This document shows, in pieces, positions 29,388-37,582 of a stretch of 64,000 nucleotides of DNA. Positions within the stretch are counted from its first letter, which is position 1; the number at the start of each line of letters is the position of its first letter. A program made the position numbers and the translations under genes. The stretch comes from Psychrosphaera aestuarii. Its GTDB lineage: Bacteria; Pseudomonadota; Gammaproteobacteria; Enterobacterales; Alteromonadaceae. A model generated the notes under the pieces. That model was not told the DNA's origin. It saw nothing but the letters and a program-made list of their open reading frames with translations, and did not search any database. Where the stretch lies: NCBI RefSeq assembly GCF_017948405.1, contig NZ_CP072844.1, positions 2,356,001 through 2,420,000 on the forward strand, in the 5' to 3' direction.

Positions 29388-31316
29388 TTACTTTGCTAAA
29401 GACAGCATCAACGTATTTAGACGCTTAACAAATGCTCCTGGATCTTTAATCGTTCCTCTTTCAGCCAAAGTAGCTTGGTCAAGTAACACTTCAACCCATT
29501 GTTTGTATTGCTCTTCGTCTTGCACTTGATCAACATGCTTCACTAATTCGTGCTCCATGTTAACTTCAAATACAGGCTTAACATCTGGTACTTCTTGACC
29601 CATTTGCTTCATCAGCTCAATCATTTGTGGGCTCATGTCGCTATTGCCCGTTACAATACAAGCTGGCGAATCAGTTAGACGGTGAGATACTTTCACTTCT
29701 TTAACTTTTCCGTCAAGTGCTGTTTGGAAGCGCTCAATGCTTGACGCAAATGCTTTATCAGACTCTTCTTGAGCTTTTTTAGACTCTTCGTCTTCTAAGT
29801 CACCTAAATCAAGATCGCCACGCGTAACAGAAACAAGTTGTTTACCATCAAAGTCAGTTAAATGTGACATTAACCACTCATCGATACGATCAACCATGAG
29901 TATCACTTCGATACCTTTCTTACGGAAGATTTCAAGCGCTGGGTTATTTGCAGCAGCTTCAAATGTATCCGCAACAAGATAATAAATTTTATCTTGGCCC
30001 TCTTTCATACGCTCTACGTAATCTGGGAAGGAGACAGATTGAGTTGCATCATCATTGTGAGTTGACGCAAATCGTAATAACTTAGCAATTGCTTCTTTAT
30101 TTGCGAAGTCTTCTGCTGGACCTTCTTTAAGGACTTGGCCAAATTCGTTCCAGAACACTTGATAGTTTTCTTTATCGTTTTTGCCCATACGATCAAGCAT
30201 TTTTATAACGCGAGAAGTACACGCTTTACGTAATGCTTGAGTTACCTTGTTATCTTGTAAAATTTCACGAGAAACGTTTAGTGGTAAATCATTTGAATCA
30301 ATTAAGCCTTTTACAAAACGTAAGTACGTTGGCATAAACTGTTCAGCGTCGTCCATAATGAAAACACGTTGAACATATAATTTCAGACCACGTTGTTTAT
30401 CTCGATTCCAAAGATCAAATGGTGCTTTCTTAGGAATATATAATAGTGATGTGTACTCATTAGTACCTTCAACTTTGTTGTGAGCCCACGTTAGTGGATC
30501 TTCAAAGTCGTGGCTAATGTGCTTGTAAAACTCTTTATAGTCTTTGTCTTCGAGCTCAGACTTATCTAATGTCCAAAGCGCATCCGCTTTATTGATAACT
30601 TCCCACTCGCCTGGCGTTGCTACGATTTTTTCACCATCTTCACCTTCAGATTCTGGTGTGCCCTCTTTCCACATCTCTACTGGTGTTGAGATATGATCTG
30701 AGTATTTTTTTATAATTTGGCGAAGTTTATAATCTTCAGCAAACTCTTTTTCATCTTCTTTTAAGAATAATGTAATTTCTGTGCCACGAGTCGCTTTCTC
30801 AATCGTTTCGATTGTATATTCGCCTTCACCTTCACTTGTCCACTCAACGCCATTATCTTTGCTGTCACCGGCCTTGCGAGAGCGAACAGTTACTTTATCG
30901 GCAACAATAAATGCCGAGTAAAAGCCAACACCAAACTGACCAATAAGTTGCGAATCACGTGCCTTATCACCCGTTAGGTTTTTAAAGAAATCAGCTGTGC
31001 CTGACTTTGCGATTGTACCTAAGTGGTTAGCAGCATCTTCAGCATTCATACCAATACCATTATCTTCAATCGTTACGGTATTTTTTTCGGCATCAAAACT
31101 TACACGAACACGCAGTTGTCCGTCATTTTCGTATAGATCATTGTTAGATAACGCTTCAAAACGAAGCTTATCTGCTGCATCGGCTGCGTTGGAGATAAGT
31201 TCACGCAAGAAAATCTCTTTGTTTGAGTACAAAGAGTGGATCATTAATTGTAATAGTTGTTTTACTTCGGTTTGAAAACCGTGAGTTTGTTTACCTTGAG
31301 TGGCTGCTTCTGCCAT
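29388..31316 (-). CDS. htpG: Hsp90 chaperone HtpG
   Basis: 642-residue dimeric ATP-driven chaperone. The GHKL ATPase N-domain carries [57 protein letters not shown] and [11 protein letters not shown]. The middle domain has the catalytic arginine segment [13 protein letters not shown], and the C-domain ends without an MEEVD tail, as in bacteria. AGGAGA lies nine or so bases ahead of the ATG. An RpoH-type promoter upstream predicts heat induction, as in E. coli. Confidence 0.97.
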   Translation of the reverse strand: MAEAATQGKQTHGFQTEVKQLLQLMIHSLYSNKEIFLRELISNAADAADKLRFEALSNNDLYENDGQLRVRVSFDAEKNTVTIEDNGIGMNAEDAANHLGTIAKSGTADFFKNLTGDKARDSQLIGQFGVGFYSAFIVADKVTVRSRKAGDSKDNGVEWTSEGEGEYTIETIEKATRGTEITLFLKEDEKEFAEDYKLRQIIKKYSDHISTPVEMWKEGTPESEGEDGEKIVATPGEWEVINKADALWTLDKSELEDKDYKEFYKHISHDFEDPLTWAHNKVEGTNEYTSLLYIPKKAPFDLWNRDKQRGLKLYVQRVFIMDDAEQFMPTYLRFVKGLIDSNDLPLNVSREILQDNKVTQALRKACTSRVIKMLDRMGKNDKENYQVFWNEFGQVLKEGPAEDFANKEAIAKLLRFASTHNDDATQSVSFPDYVERMKEGQDKIYYLVADTFEAAANNPALEIFRKKGIEVILMVDRIDEWLMSHLTDFDGKQLVSVTRGDLDLGDLEDEESKKAQEESDKAFASSIERFQTALDGKVKEVKVSHRLTDSPACIVTGNSDMSPQMIELMKQMGQEVPDVKPVFEVNMEHELVKHVDQVQDEEQYKQWVEVLLDQATLAERGTIKDPGAFVKRLNTLMLSLAK

Positions 31317-31371
31317 GGTCAGGGTCTCCTTTATGTTTTACGTATTAAGACTTTAATCGTTTGATGACAAG

Positions 31372-31401
31372 TAAATAGGAGTGCACCTTAGGGTTTTCAA
31401 G
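31372..31401 (-). promoter_or_regulatory. RpoH (sigma-32) promoter of htpG
   Basis: On the minus strand CTTGAAA (31401-31395) is a perfect -35 and, after 15 bases, CCTATTTA (31379-31372) stands at -10. It is about 55 bases upstream of the htpG start. E. coli htpG is a sigma-32 gene, which supports the call. Confidence 0.75.
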
Positions 31402-31465
31402 GTCTATAAAAGTTTATTCTTGAAAAAAATGATATTTAATTTAAAAAAACGGGGGAGGTTCAAAT

Positions 31466-32083
31466 TTAGAATTGTTTACGGCCCATTAACGCATGGCTCA
31501 TTGTTGATGTATCGACCATTTCTAATTCGCCACCAACTGGAATTCCATGGGCAATACGTGTAATTGAGACATTATTAGACTTGCAGATATCTGCAATGTA
31601 ATGAGATGTTGCTTCGCCTTCTACACTTGGGTTTAGCGCGAGAATAACTTCTTCTACTGCTGGTTTTGTTGGGTCAGTTCCATCACTTGCTAATACTTCC
31701 TCTAACTGAGATAAGCCAAGCTCCTGTGGACCAATTCCGTCTATCGGCGATAAACAACCGTGTAACACAAAGTACCGACCTGAATAATGACCACTTTGTT
31801 CAACCGCAGCCAAATCTGATACTGACTCTACAATACATAATAAGGCATTTTGAGTTCGACGAGTATTAGTGCATATATCACACAGCTCTAACTCTGTGTA
31901 ATTTCGGCATTGCTGGCACTGACCGATATCTGCCAACCCCTTCGCTAATGTATTAGCTAATTCAGTACCCGCTTGACGCTTATGCTGCAGTAAATGATAA
32001 GCCATGCGTTGTGCCGTTTTTGGACCTACGCCGGGTAAACACTGTAATTGCTCAATCATTTTCTGTAATAAACTAGCTTGCAC
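31466..32083 (-). CDS. recR: Recombination mediator RecR
   Basis: 205 residues. Acts with RecF/RecO to load RecA on gapped DNA. N-terminal helix-hairpin-helix (LQCLPGVGPKTAQRMAYHLL), four-cysteine zinc finger (CQQCRNYTELELCDIC), TOPRIM domain (LLCIVESVSDLAAVEQSGHY, LNPSVEGEATSHYIA) and C-terminal RIAHGIPVGGELEMVDTSTM. It is 40 bases downstream of ybaB, the standard dnaX-ybaB-recR order. Confidence 0.97.
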   Translation of the reverse strand: MQASLLQKMIEQLQCLPGVGPKTAQRMAYHLLQHKRQAGTELANTLAKGLADIGQCQQCRNYTELELCDICTNTRRTQNALLCIVESVSDLAAVEQSGHYSGRYFVLHGCLSPIDGIGPQELGLSQLEEVLASDGTDPTKPAVEEVILALNPSVEGEATSHYIADICKSNNVSITRIAHGIPVGGELEMVDTSTMSHALMGRKQF

Positions 32084-32123
32084 TGAATTAACCTCTTAAT
32101 TTACATGTAATCTATCTTGTGGC

Positions 32124-32450
32124 TTAAAACGGCATCTTCATGCCTGGAGGCATGCCCATTCCACCTGTCAATTTACCCATTTGCTCTTTATTCATTTCTT
32201 CAACACGACGTACTGCGTCGTTCACAGCGGCCGCTAACAGATCTTCAATCATGTCTTTGTCGTCTTCCATTAAAGACTCGTCTAACTCAACACGTTTGAC
32301 GTTGTGGCTTCCTAGCATAGTTACTTTAACAAGACCTGCACCAGACTCACCAACCACTTCCATTTTTGCCAAGTCTTCTTGCATCTTTTGCATTTTTTCT
32401 TGCATTTGTTGGGCTTGTTTCATGATGTTGCCCATTCCGCCTTTAAACAT
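32124..32450 (-). CDS. ybaB: YbaB/EbfC nucleoid-associated protein
   Basis: 108 residues. A DNA-binding dimer found with dnaX and recR across bacteria. [27 protein letters not shown] forms the long N-terminal helix, and [19 protein letters not shown] is the central sheet. The C-terminus is glycine/methionine rich ([18 protein letters not shown]), typical of the family. Confidence 0.95.
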   Translation of the reverse strand: MFKGGMGNIMKQAQQMQEKMQKMQEDLAKMEVVGESGAGLVKVTMLGSHNVKRVELDESLMEDDKDMIEDLLAAAVNDAVRRVEEMNKEQMGKLTGGMGMPPGMKMPF

Positions 32451-32520
32451 AATATTTTCCTCTCAATTTTATCCGCTTAGTATGCGGTCTAATTTGTGTA
32501 AAACAAGGTTTTGTCCCTTG

Positions 32521-34647
32521 CTATAAAGGTTTAATTGAATTGTCGATTAATTTTGCGCCGAATTCGTTAATCAATGTGTTCACCATTGGATCTTGGTGAA
32601 TACTATCTTCTGCGCGCTGTTGTCTATTTAAGTTAATATTTTGCTGAATATCAGCTGGGGCTGTTGTTGTAATAGCGCTTTTGTTAATTATAAATTCAGA
32701 AGCCGGCGCTAGTTGTGCAACTACAGCTGTTAATTCTTGTTCAGACTTTTCATTTAGTAAGTGAGCGAATTCTTGGCGAACTATCAATTCTATTCGCTCA
32801 CCATCTATATTAACTTCACTATTTAATGCCAGTTGGCGACCTAAGCCTTGTAGATGAGATTGCTCTATCATCGCCGCCCAACGGTCAACTTCGTGCGCAT
32901 AACGCACTGATTCACTCTCTACGTCTTGTAAACTGGACTCATCAATTACTTGAACGTGTTCGGCTTCTACTAAATTTGCATTATGTTTCGCATTTTGCTC
33001 AGAGCTTAATGTTTCAATTGGCGCATTTTCACTTGCCAAAGTAGCATTTTGTTCACTTGTTTGATGAAGAACTTCTTCTGTAGCTTGATGTTCGGAGTTT
33101 TTTATATTTGTCTGTTCAGCTAAATCTGTTTTAGCTTTGTTGACGTTCCCTAAGTCTATGCCTCGACTTGCTAATATAGCGAGAACAGGGTTTTGCTCAG
33201 CACCATCAGGAAATACAGGATTTTCTGAAGCTAGTGGTTGCTCGGAGTATGCATTGCCCTGTGATGCAGTATCCAAATTAGAGTCGACAACAGGATCATT
33301 GCCAAACGAATCGCTATTTTGATATTGGTACTGTTCGCTGACATCATTTTCATCATACATGACATGACCGTAATCTGGGACAGGTTCAGCAGGTTCAGCA
33401 GGTTCAGCAGGTTCAGCAGGTTCAGCAGGTTCACTCTCAGATTGAACTGATTTATTTGCAACCGCTACTTGCTCTATTTCATGCAAAACCTCAGGAACTT
33501 TAACCTTAACTTGGCTTGGCGAAGCTACCTCATTAAGGTTTTTTTTTTCTAGCTCTTGAGGCTGTGCAGGGCTGAATGCTAACAACCTTAAACACGCCAT
33601 TTCCAGCGCTGAGGCTGGGTCTGAGCTATAAGGCAGTTCTTTTTTGCTTTGAATGAGAAGCTGATAGTTTACTTGAATTTGCTGTGCCGATACGGCTAAC
33701 GCTAAAGACTTTATTAAATCTTCGTTCGTTTCGCTTAATTGGGCAGCACTAGGAAGTAACTGACACATAGCAATTTGGTGCGTCAACGTGAGAAGATCGT
33801 CAAATATTTTTTCAAAATCTGGCTGTTGTTGTCGTAATCGAGAGAACAGGTCAACGAGTTGTGCAGAATCCTTATTTGCTATCAAACATAAGATTTGCTG
33901 ACTCCATGTTTGATCTACCGTACCTAACATTTGTTGCACTATAGACAGTGTGACATTTTGTCCTGATTGAGCAATCGCTTGGTCAGTTAGACTCAAACCA
34001 TCACGCATACTTCCCCTAGCATACTTCGCTAGCAGCACAAGTGCTTCAGGCTCATAAGGGATTTTTTCTGCATTTAATATATAAGTAAGTTGATCGCCAA
34101 TTTGTTGAATTGATAGGGCTTGTAAGTTGAATTGCAAACACCTAGATAAAATAGTCACTGGTAGCTTTTGCGGATCCGTAGTCGCAAATAAAAATTTTAC
34201 GTGCTCCGGAGGCTCTTCAAGCGTCTTTAATAACGCGTTAAAGCTATGACGCGATAACATGTGGACTTCATCGATTAAATAAATCTTATATCGACCACGC
34301 GTAGGGGCGTACTGAACATTATCTAAAATTTCGCGAGTATCACCAACTTTAGTTCTTGACGCGGCATCTATCTCGATTAAATCAACAAAACGGCCTGCAT
34401 CAACATCCAAACAAACCGGACATTGCCCACAAGGCTCTGCAGAAATACCGGCCTCGCAATTTAAACTTTTAGCAAATATTCGAGCGATTGTAGTTTTACC
34501 AACACCTCTTGTACCAGTAAATAAATAAGCATGATGAGTGCGTTGTTGAGTTAACCCGTTAATAATTGCCGACTTAACATGATCTTGACCAACAAGTTCA
34601 GAAAACTTAGTGGGCCGCCATTTTCTTGCTAATACTTGATAACTCAT
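32521..34647 (-). CDS. dnaX: DNA polymerase III tau subunit (possibly also gamma by frameshifting)
   Basis: 708 residues. Clamp-loader ATPase: Walker A GTRGVGKTT near 45-53, zinc module CEAGISAEPCGQCPVC, Walker B LIDEVHML, sensor region FATTDPQKLPVTILSRCLQF, then domain III to about residue 365. Beyond this lies a long low-conservation linker with five EPA repeats (about 407-421) and a C-terminal domain that in tau binds DnaB and the alpha subunit. A run of ten A at codons 367-370 could give a -1 product ending at residue 371 (see separate entry). Gene order apt-dnaX-ybaB-recR is conserved. Confidence 0.96.
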   Translation of the reverse strand: MSYQVLARKWRPTKFSELVGQDHVKSAIINGLTQQRTHHAYLFTGTRGVGKTTIARIFAKSLNCEAGISAEPCGQCPVCLDVDAGRFVDLIEIDAASRTKVGDTREILDNVQYAPTRGRYKIYLIDEVHMLSRHSFNALLKTLEEPPEHVKFLFATTDPQKLPVTILSRCLQFNLQALSIQQIGDQLTYILNAEKIPYEPEALVLLAKYARGSMRDGLSLTDQAIAQSGQNVTLSIVQQMLGTVDQTWSQQILCLIANKDSAQLVDLFSRLRQQQPDFEKIFDDLLTLTHQIAMCQLLPSAAQLSETNEDLIKSLALAVSAQQIQVNYQLLIQSKKELPYSSDPASALEMACLRLLAFSPAQPQELEKKNLNEVASPSQVKVKVPEVLHEIEQVAVANKSVQSESEPAEPAEPAEPAEPAEPVPDYGHVMYDENDVSEQYQYQNSDSFGNDPVVDSNLDTASQGNAYSEQPLASENPVFPDGAEQNPVLAILASRGIDLGNVNKAKTDLAEQTNIKNSEHQATEEVLHQTSEQNATLASENAPIETLSSEQNAKHNANLVEAEHVQVIDESSLQDVESESVRYAHEVDRWAAMIEQSHLQGLGRQLALNSEVNIDGERIELIVRQEFAHLLNEKSEQELTAVVAQLAPASEFIINKSAITTTAPADIQQNINLNRQQRAEDSIHQDPMVNTLINEFGAKLIDNSIKPL
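33383..33433. repeat. 9-bp tandem repeat inside dnaX
   Basis: GGTTCAGCA is repeated exactly five times (33383-33427) and then begins a sixth time. On the coding strand it gives E-P-A repeats in the tau linker. Identical 9-mers are prone to slip in replication, so copy number may vary between strains without breaking the frame. Confidence 0.95.
33502..33549 (-). other. Predicted dnaX slippage site: A10 run plus hairpin
   Basis: The coding strand has ten consecutive A (33548-33539) spanning E367-K368-K369-N370. A -1 shift reads K-P-stop (AAA CCT TAA), a +1 shift also stops within five codons. Directly 3' AACCTTAA (33540-33533) can pair with TTAAGGTT (33509-33502), with inner GCTT/AAGC. The product of the -1 shift would be 371 residues, ending where clamp-loader domain III ends, the size expected of a gamma-like subunit. 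Confidence 0.6.
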
Positions 34648-34670
34648 GACAGCTCACCCTTCATAAACAA

Positions 34671-35204
34671 TTACTCACCTTCAAATGAAGTTAAGCTATA
34701 ACAATCGATATCAAGCTTTGACAGTCGCGATTCACCACCGATATCGGGTAAATTAACCACAAAACAGGCATCTGAAACATTCGCACCTAATTTTCTTATC
34801 AACTTCATGGTAGCTTCAATTGTGCCACCCGTTGCTAATAAATCATCAACCATCAGAACTTTATCTGTTTCTGTTAGTGCGTCAGTATGAAGCTCTAGAA
34901 TGTCTTCACCATATTCTAATTGATAAGCCTGTGAATAAACTGCTCTAGGTAACTTGCCAGGCTTTCTAACAGGAATAAACGAGACGTTCAGCTTGTAGGC
35001 TAACGGCGCGCCAAAAATAAAGCCTCTTGCTTCTGTTCCAACAATAGCGGTAATACCCGAATCTTTATAACGCTCATAAAATGCGTTAATTGTGGCTGAA
35101 AATGCCTCGGCATTCTGCATGAGGGACGTAACATCTCTAAACTGAATACCTGGCTTTGGATAGTCTGGTATTGTTTTAATACTATTTTTAATCAAATCCG
35201 ACAT
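34671..35204 (-). CDS. apt: Adenine phosphoribosyltransferase
   Basis: 177 residues. Salvages adenine to AMP using PRPP. The PRPP motif is [21 protein letters not shown], with the [14 protein letters not shown] and [18 protein letters not shown] segments typical of Apt. It lies 23 bases ahead of dnaX, as in E. coli, and is probably co-transcribed with it. Confidence 0.96.
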   Translation of the reverse strand: MSDLIKNSIKTIPDYPKPGIQFRDVTSLMQNAEAFSATINAFYERYKDSGITAIVGTEARGFIFGAPLAYKLNVSFIPVRKPGKLPRAVYSQAYQLEYGEDILELHTDALTETDKVLMVDDLLATGGTIEATMKLIRKLGANVSDACFVVNLPDIGGESRLSKLDIDCYSLTSFEGE

Positions 35205-35257
35205 TTCGGCTCTCTTTGACTTAACTTAAGGCAAGTATGCCAGAAGCCTTTGATATG

Positions 35258-35283
35258 AAAAATACCTTTGCAAAGATATTTTT
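35258..35283. terminator. Hairpin directly after hvfC
   Basis: AAAAATACCTT and AAGATATTTTT form an eleven-pair stem (one wobble) around TGCA, immediately next to the hvfC stop codon. The stem is AT-rich with T-runs in its arm. Likely a terminator of the hvf operon and possibly a shield for apt on the same strand. Confidence 0.5.
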
Positions 35284-36066
35284 CTATTCGATTACAATTA
35301 CGCCTTTATCGGAAAAATCTTTCAGCGCTGAACGCAAGAAATTTGATATTTTTTCAGGATCAGAGTCTTGCTCATTTGATTGAAAATAGGAAAATAAATC
35401 GTTAAATGTCGCGTTGTTTCGTTGTTCAATATAATTGAGCAAATAGATTGAAGCGTGATTAGTATGTAAAAAGCACACCTCACCCTGGTGATCTAAATAC
35501 ACAACAAGACAAGTGGCTATTGGTTTAAGCTCAGCGATGCGCTCTGCTTTAATTGTATGAACAGGATAATGATAGGCCAATGCCCATGTTGAGTCCGGAA
35601 CATTCAAAGTGCTACGTTCATGCCATTCATCATTTTTTGTGGGTGGTTCTTGCAATGAAACGGTTAATTCTACCCATTCATAGTGAGCTAATTCATGTAA
35701 ATACGGAGGTACAACCACTCCACTTTCTTTGACATGCTGTCCTGTTAAAAATAGCAAAAACTGCTCGGCAATATCCACAAAGTAAGGCGATGATTTTTCA
35801 CCATAAATTAAAAACGCTCGAATAAGACTATGCCACTGTGCGTCTGTGAATACTGTCTTTAGTACGGGAAATGCATTAGCACAAAAGCCTTCCGCATTGT
35901 TAAACACAAGCTCTTGGTAAACTTTTAAACGCCTCGCCTCAAAGTGATTAGACTCTGCGGGGTTAATAATGGCTTCGGTTAAAGACTTTTGTAATTCACG
36001 AAAACCTAAAGACTGGCTACTCGAACTTTTAGCAGATTGTGAAAGGTTTTTATGATCATTTTTCAT
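35284..36066 (-). CDS. hvfC: HvfC, DUF2063 partner protein of the MNIO enzyme
   Basis: 260 residues. The N-terminal half matches the DUF2063 (putative DNA-binding) family: LQKSLTEAIINPAESNHFEARRLKVYQELVFNN, FCANAFPVLKTVF, and LHELAHYEWVEL. In copper-peptide clusters the DUF2063 protein is thought to bring the precursor to the DUF692 enzyme rather than bind DNA. The C-terminal half is a less conserved domain with a winged-helix look (LLNYIEQRNNATFNDLFSYF). Its start overlaps the hvfB stop by four bases, so the two are coupled. Substrate recruitment is inferred from homologues. Confidence 0.85.
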   Translation of the reverse strand: MKNDHKNLSQSAKSSSSQSLGFRELQKSLTEAIINPAESNHFEARRLKVYQELVFNNAEGFCANAFPVLKTVFTDAQWHSLIRAFLIYGEKSSPYFVDIAEQFLLFLTGQHVKESGVVVPPYLHELAHYEWVELTVSLQEPPTKNDEWHERSTLNVPDSTWALAYHYPVHTIKAERIAELKPIATCLVVYLDHQGEVCFLHTNHASIYLLNYIEQRNNATFNDLFSYFQSNEQDSDPEKISNFLRSALKDFSDKGVIVIE

Positions 36067-36890
36067 ACCGAGGATGGTCGCTTACTAAACTTGTTTTGAA
36101 TTGCACTAATTTGGCCTGTTTCACCTAACATTTCTGATAATTCTGGAATATTAAAATCGCGTTCTAATAACGTAGGAAATACACCGTGACATTGGTAAGC
36201 ATACTCTAAAAGAGACCAAACTTCGGGCTTAACTGCACTACCATGAGTGTCTATTTTTAAGTCATCATCTTCATCATAATGTCCAGCTATATGACCACAT
36301 AAAATGGCAGTTGAGGGCATAGCTTGAATAAACGATTTGGCATCATAATTATGATTAATACTATTTACGTAAACATTATTCACGTCGAGCAACAAATCAC
36401 ACTTCGCCTCCTCTAATACAATTTGAGTGAACTCTATTTCATTTAATTCATTAGATGGCGATAAATAATAGGATACATTTTCTATTGCTATTTTTCGCTC
36501 GAGTATATCTTGGACTTGTTGAATTCGTTTTGCTACATAACGAGCAGCATCATACGTAAATGGTATGGGCATTAAGTCATAAACATGACCATTAGACGAA
36601 CAGTAACTTAAGTGTTCAGAATAAGATTCAACGTTATAAGCGTCTAAAAAAGATTTTACATTTTTTACAAATTCAATATCTAGTGGATCAGGGCTACCTA
36701 AAGAAAGTGATAAGCCGTGTGTAGATAAGGGTATATTTTCGGTGAGCTCCTTTAATGGTTTTTGATATAAGCTATTCATTCGCATCCAATTCTCTGGCGC
36801 GACTTCAACGTAATCGATATTAGCCGATAAAATTTCTTTATTCATACTAACCATTTCGCGTCGATAACCTAATCCAACTCCCTTAACCAT
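36063..36890 (-). CDS. hvfB: HvfB, multinuclear non-heme iron oxidase (DUF692/MbnB family)
   Basis: 275 residues with the DUF692 TIM-barrel signatures in order: GVGLGYRREMV, DYVEVAPENWMR, STHGLSLSLGSPDPLD, YSEHLSYC, ENVSYYLSP, LLLDVNNVYVNSINH, GHIAGHYDEDDD, DTHGSAVKPEVWSLLEYA and TLLERDFNIPEL. The H, E, D and N residues in these motifs are the iron ligands in MbnB/HvfB-type enzymes, which turn cysteines into oxazolone-thioamide or related copper-binding groups using O2. Its likely substrate is the EGKCG peptide encoded 64 bases upstream. A terminator-like hairpin between the genes would lower its expression relative to the precursor. Confidence 0.9.
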   Translation of the reverse strand: MVKGVGLGYRREMVSMNKEILSANIDYVEVAPENWMRMNSLYQKPLKELTENIPLSTHGLSLSLGSPDPLDIEFVKNVKSFLDAYNVESYSEHLSYCSSNGHVYDLMPIPFTYDAARYVAKRIQQVQDILERKIAIENVSYYLSPSNELNEIEFTQIVLEEAKCDLLLDVNNVYVNSINHNYDAKSFIQAMPSTAILCGHIAGHYDEDDDLKIDTHGSAVKPEVWSLLEYAYQCHGVFPTLLERDFNIPELSEMLGETGQISAIQNKFSKRPSSV

Positions 36891-36908
36891 TACTGCCCCT
36901 TTAAAATT

Positions 36909-36935
36909 AAAAAAGCAGCCAGCAAGGCTGACTGC
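36909..36935 (-). terminator. Intercistronic terminator/attenuator between hvfA and hvfB
   Basis: On the minus strand CAGCC (36930-36926), loop TTGCT and GGCTG (36920-36916) are followed by C and six T (36914-36909). It lies 24 bases after the hvfA stop and before the hvfB start. The short GC stem suggests partial termination. Confidence 0.6.
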
Positions 36936-36954
36936 AACTTAAGGTCCAACTCAG

Positions 36955-37416
36955 TTAGAGTGTGCCGCCACATTTACCTTCGCCGCACTTACCTTCTTTA
37001 GCCTTGTTAGCTTTGTCTTTCATTTTACCTTTCATTTTGTCAGCACCGCATTTGCCTTCGCCGCACTTACCTTCTTTAGCCTTGTTAGCTTTGTCTTTCA
37101 TTTTTTCTTTCATTTTGTCAGCGCCACATTTGCCTTCGCCGCACTTACCCTCTTTAGCTTTTTTAGCTTTGTCTTTCATTTTGTCTGCGCCGCATTTACC
37201 TTCGCCGCACTTACCCTCTTTAGCCTTTTTAGCTTTGTCTTTCATTTTATCTGCGCCGCATTTACCTTCACCGCACTTACCTTCCATATTTTCTATCTGA
37301 TAACCAGTTTCAAGTGTTGTTGCTTGAAAAGACATTGATTGAGCAGAAGCGATTGAAGATGTAGCTAAAGCAGCCAGACCTAATGCTGCCAGTGTTGCTT
37401 TTTTATTAGTATTCAT
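36955..37416 (-). CDS. hvfA: HvfA-type copper-binding peptide precursor with ten EGKCG cores
   Basis: 153 residues from ATG 37416, chosen over the upstream in-frame 37482 because GGGA precedes it and MNTNKKATLAALGLAALATSSIASA is then a clean signal peptide. The mature part contains five EGKCGEGKCG pairs (ten cysteines) linked by lysine-rich ADKMKDKAKKAK spacers. The only cysteines are in these cores. HvfA/bufferin-type peptides of this design are modified on cysteine by the DUF692 enzyme next door and bind copper in the periplasm. The function is inferred from motif and neighbours. Ten cores exceed the usual few, so this is a long example. Confidence 0.88.
   Translation of the reverse strand: MNTNKKATLAALGLAALATSSIASAQSMSFQATTLETGYQIENMEGKCGEGKCGADKMKDKAKKAKEGKCGEGKCGADKMKDKAKKAKEGKCGEGKCGADKMKEKMKDKANKAKEGKCGEGKCGADKMKGKMKDKANKAKEGKCGEGKCGGTL
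36964..37292. repeat. Imperfect tandem repeats of 66 and 78 bp coding the HvfA cores
   Basis: Four near-identical units plus a partial fifth. Two encode 22 residues and two encode 26 residues, the longer ones having an extra MKEK or MKGK-type insert in the spacer. Differences are mostly third-position changes, showing recent duplication. Recombination among them could change core number. Confidence 0.9.
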
Positions 37417-37442
37417 ATTAATCCCGTTTATTTTATTTAGTC

Positions 37443-37492
37443 GAAATATTAGATAGTTATTAAAAAGACCGACAAATACCAACTAATATTTC
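37443..37492. promoter_or_regulatory. Perfect 10-bp inverted repeat bracketing the hvfA promoter
   Basis: GAAATATTAG (37443-37452) and CTAATATTTC (37483-37492) are exact reverse complements, 30 bases apart and 40 bases centre to centre, close to four helical turns. One arm overlaps the predicted -10 and the other lies just upstream of the -35. This is the layout of a two-site operator. The regulator is unknown. Confidence 0.5.
37448..37475 (-). promoter_or_regulatory. Candidate hvfA promoter
   Basis: On the minus strand TTGTCG (37475-37470), a 16-base spacer and TCTAAT (37453-37448) lie about 32 bases before the hvfA ATG. Four and five of six consensus bases match. Confidence 0.45.
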
Positions 37493-37582
37493 ATTATCAT
37501 CTATAGTTTTATTTAAATGAAAAAAATAGCAAGTGTTTAATATTGACTATAATTAGTTAATTAGGCATTAGCGAGGTTTCAT

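Noticed and set aside
32451..32520. Terminator between dnaX and ybaB
   Set aside because: CCGC/GCGG gives only four pairs and there is no poly-T run on the coding strand.
36964..37292. CRISPR-like regular repeats
   Set aside because: Units are 66-78 bp, encode protein in frame and have no unique spacers or cas genes.
36962..37300. Long open frame on the plus strand over hvfA with PHLPSPHLPS repeats
   Set aside because: It is the antisense reading of the hvfA repeats. The minus-strand gene has a signal peptide, ribosome site and partner genes; the plus frame has none.
37417..37482. hvfA start at 37482
   Set aside because: It adds 22 residues before a normal signal peptide and would cover the predicted promoter.
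37485..37500. Fur box upstream of hvfA
   Set aside because: Only one half (ATTATCA) matches; the other half has a single matching base.
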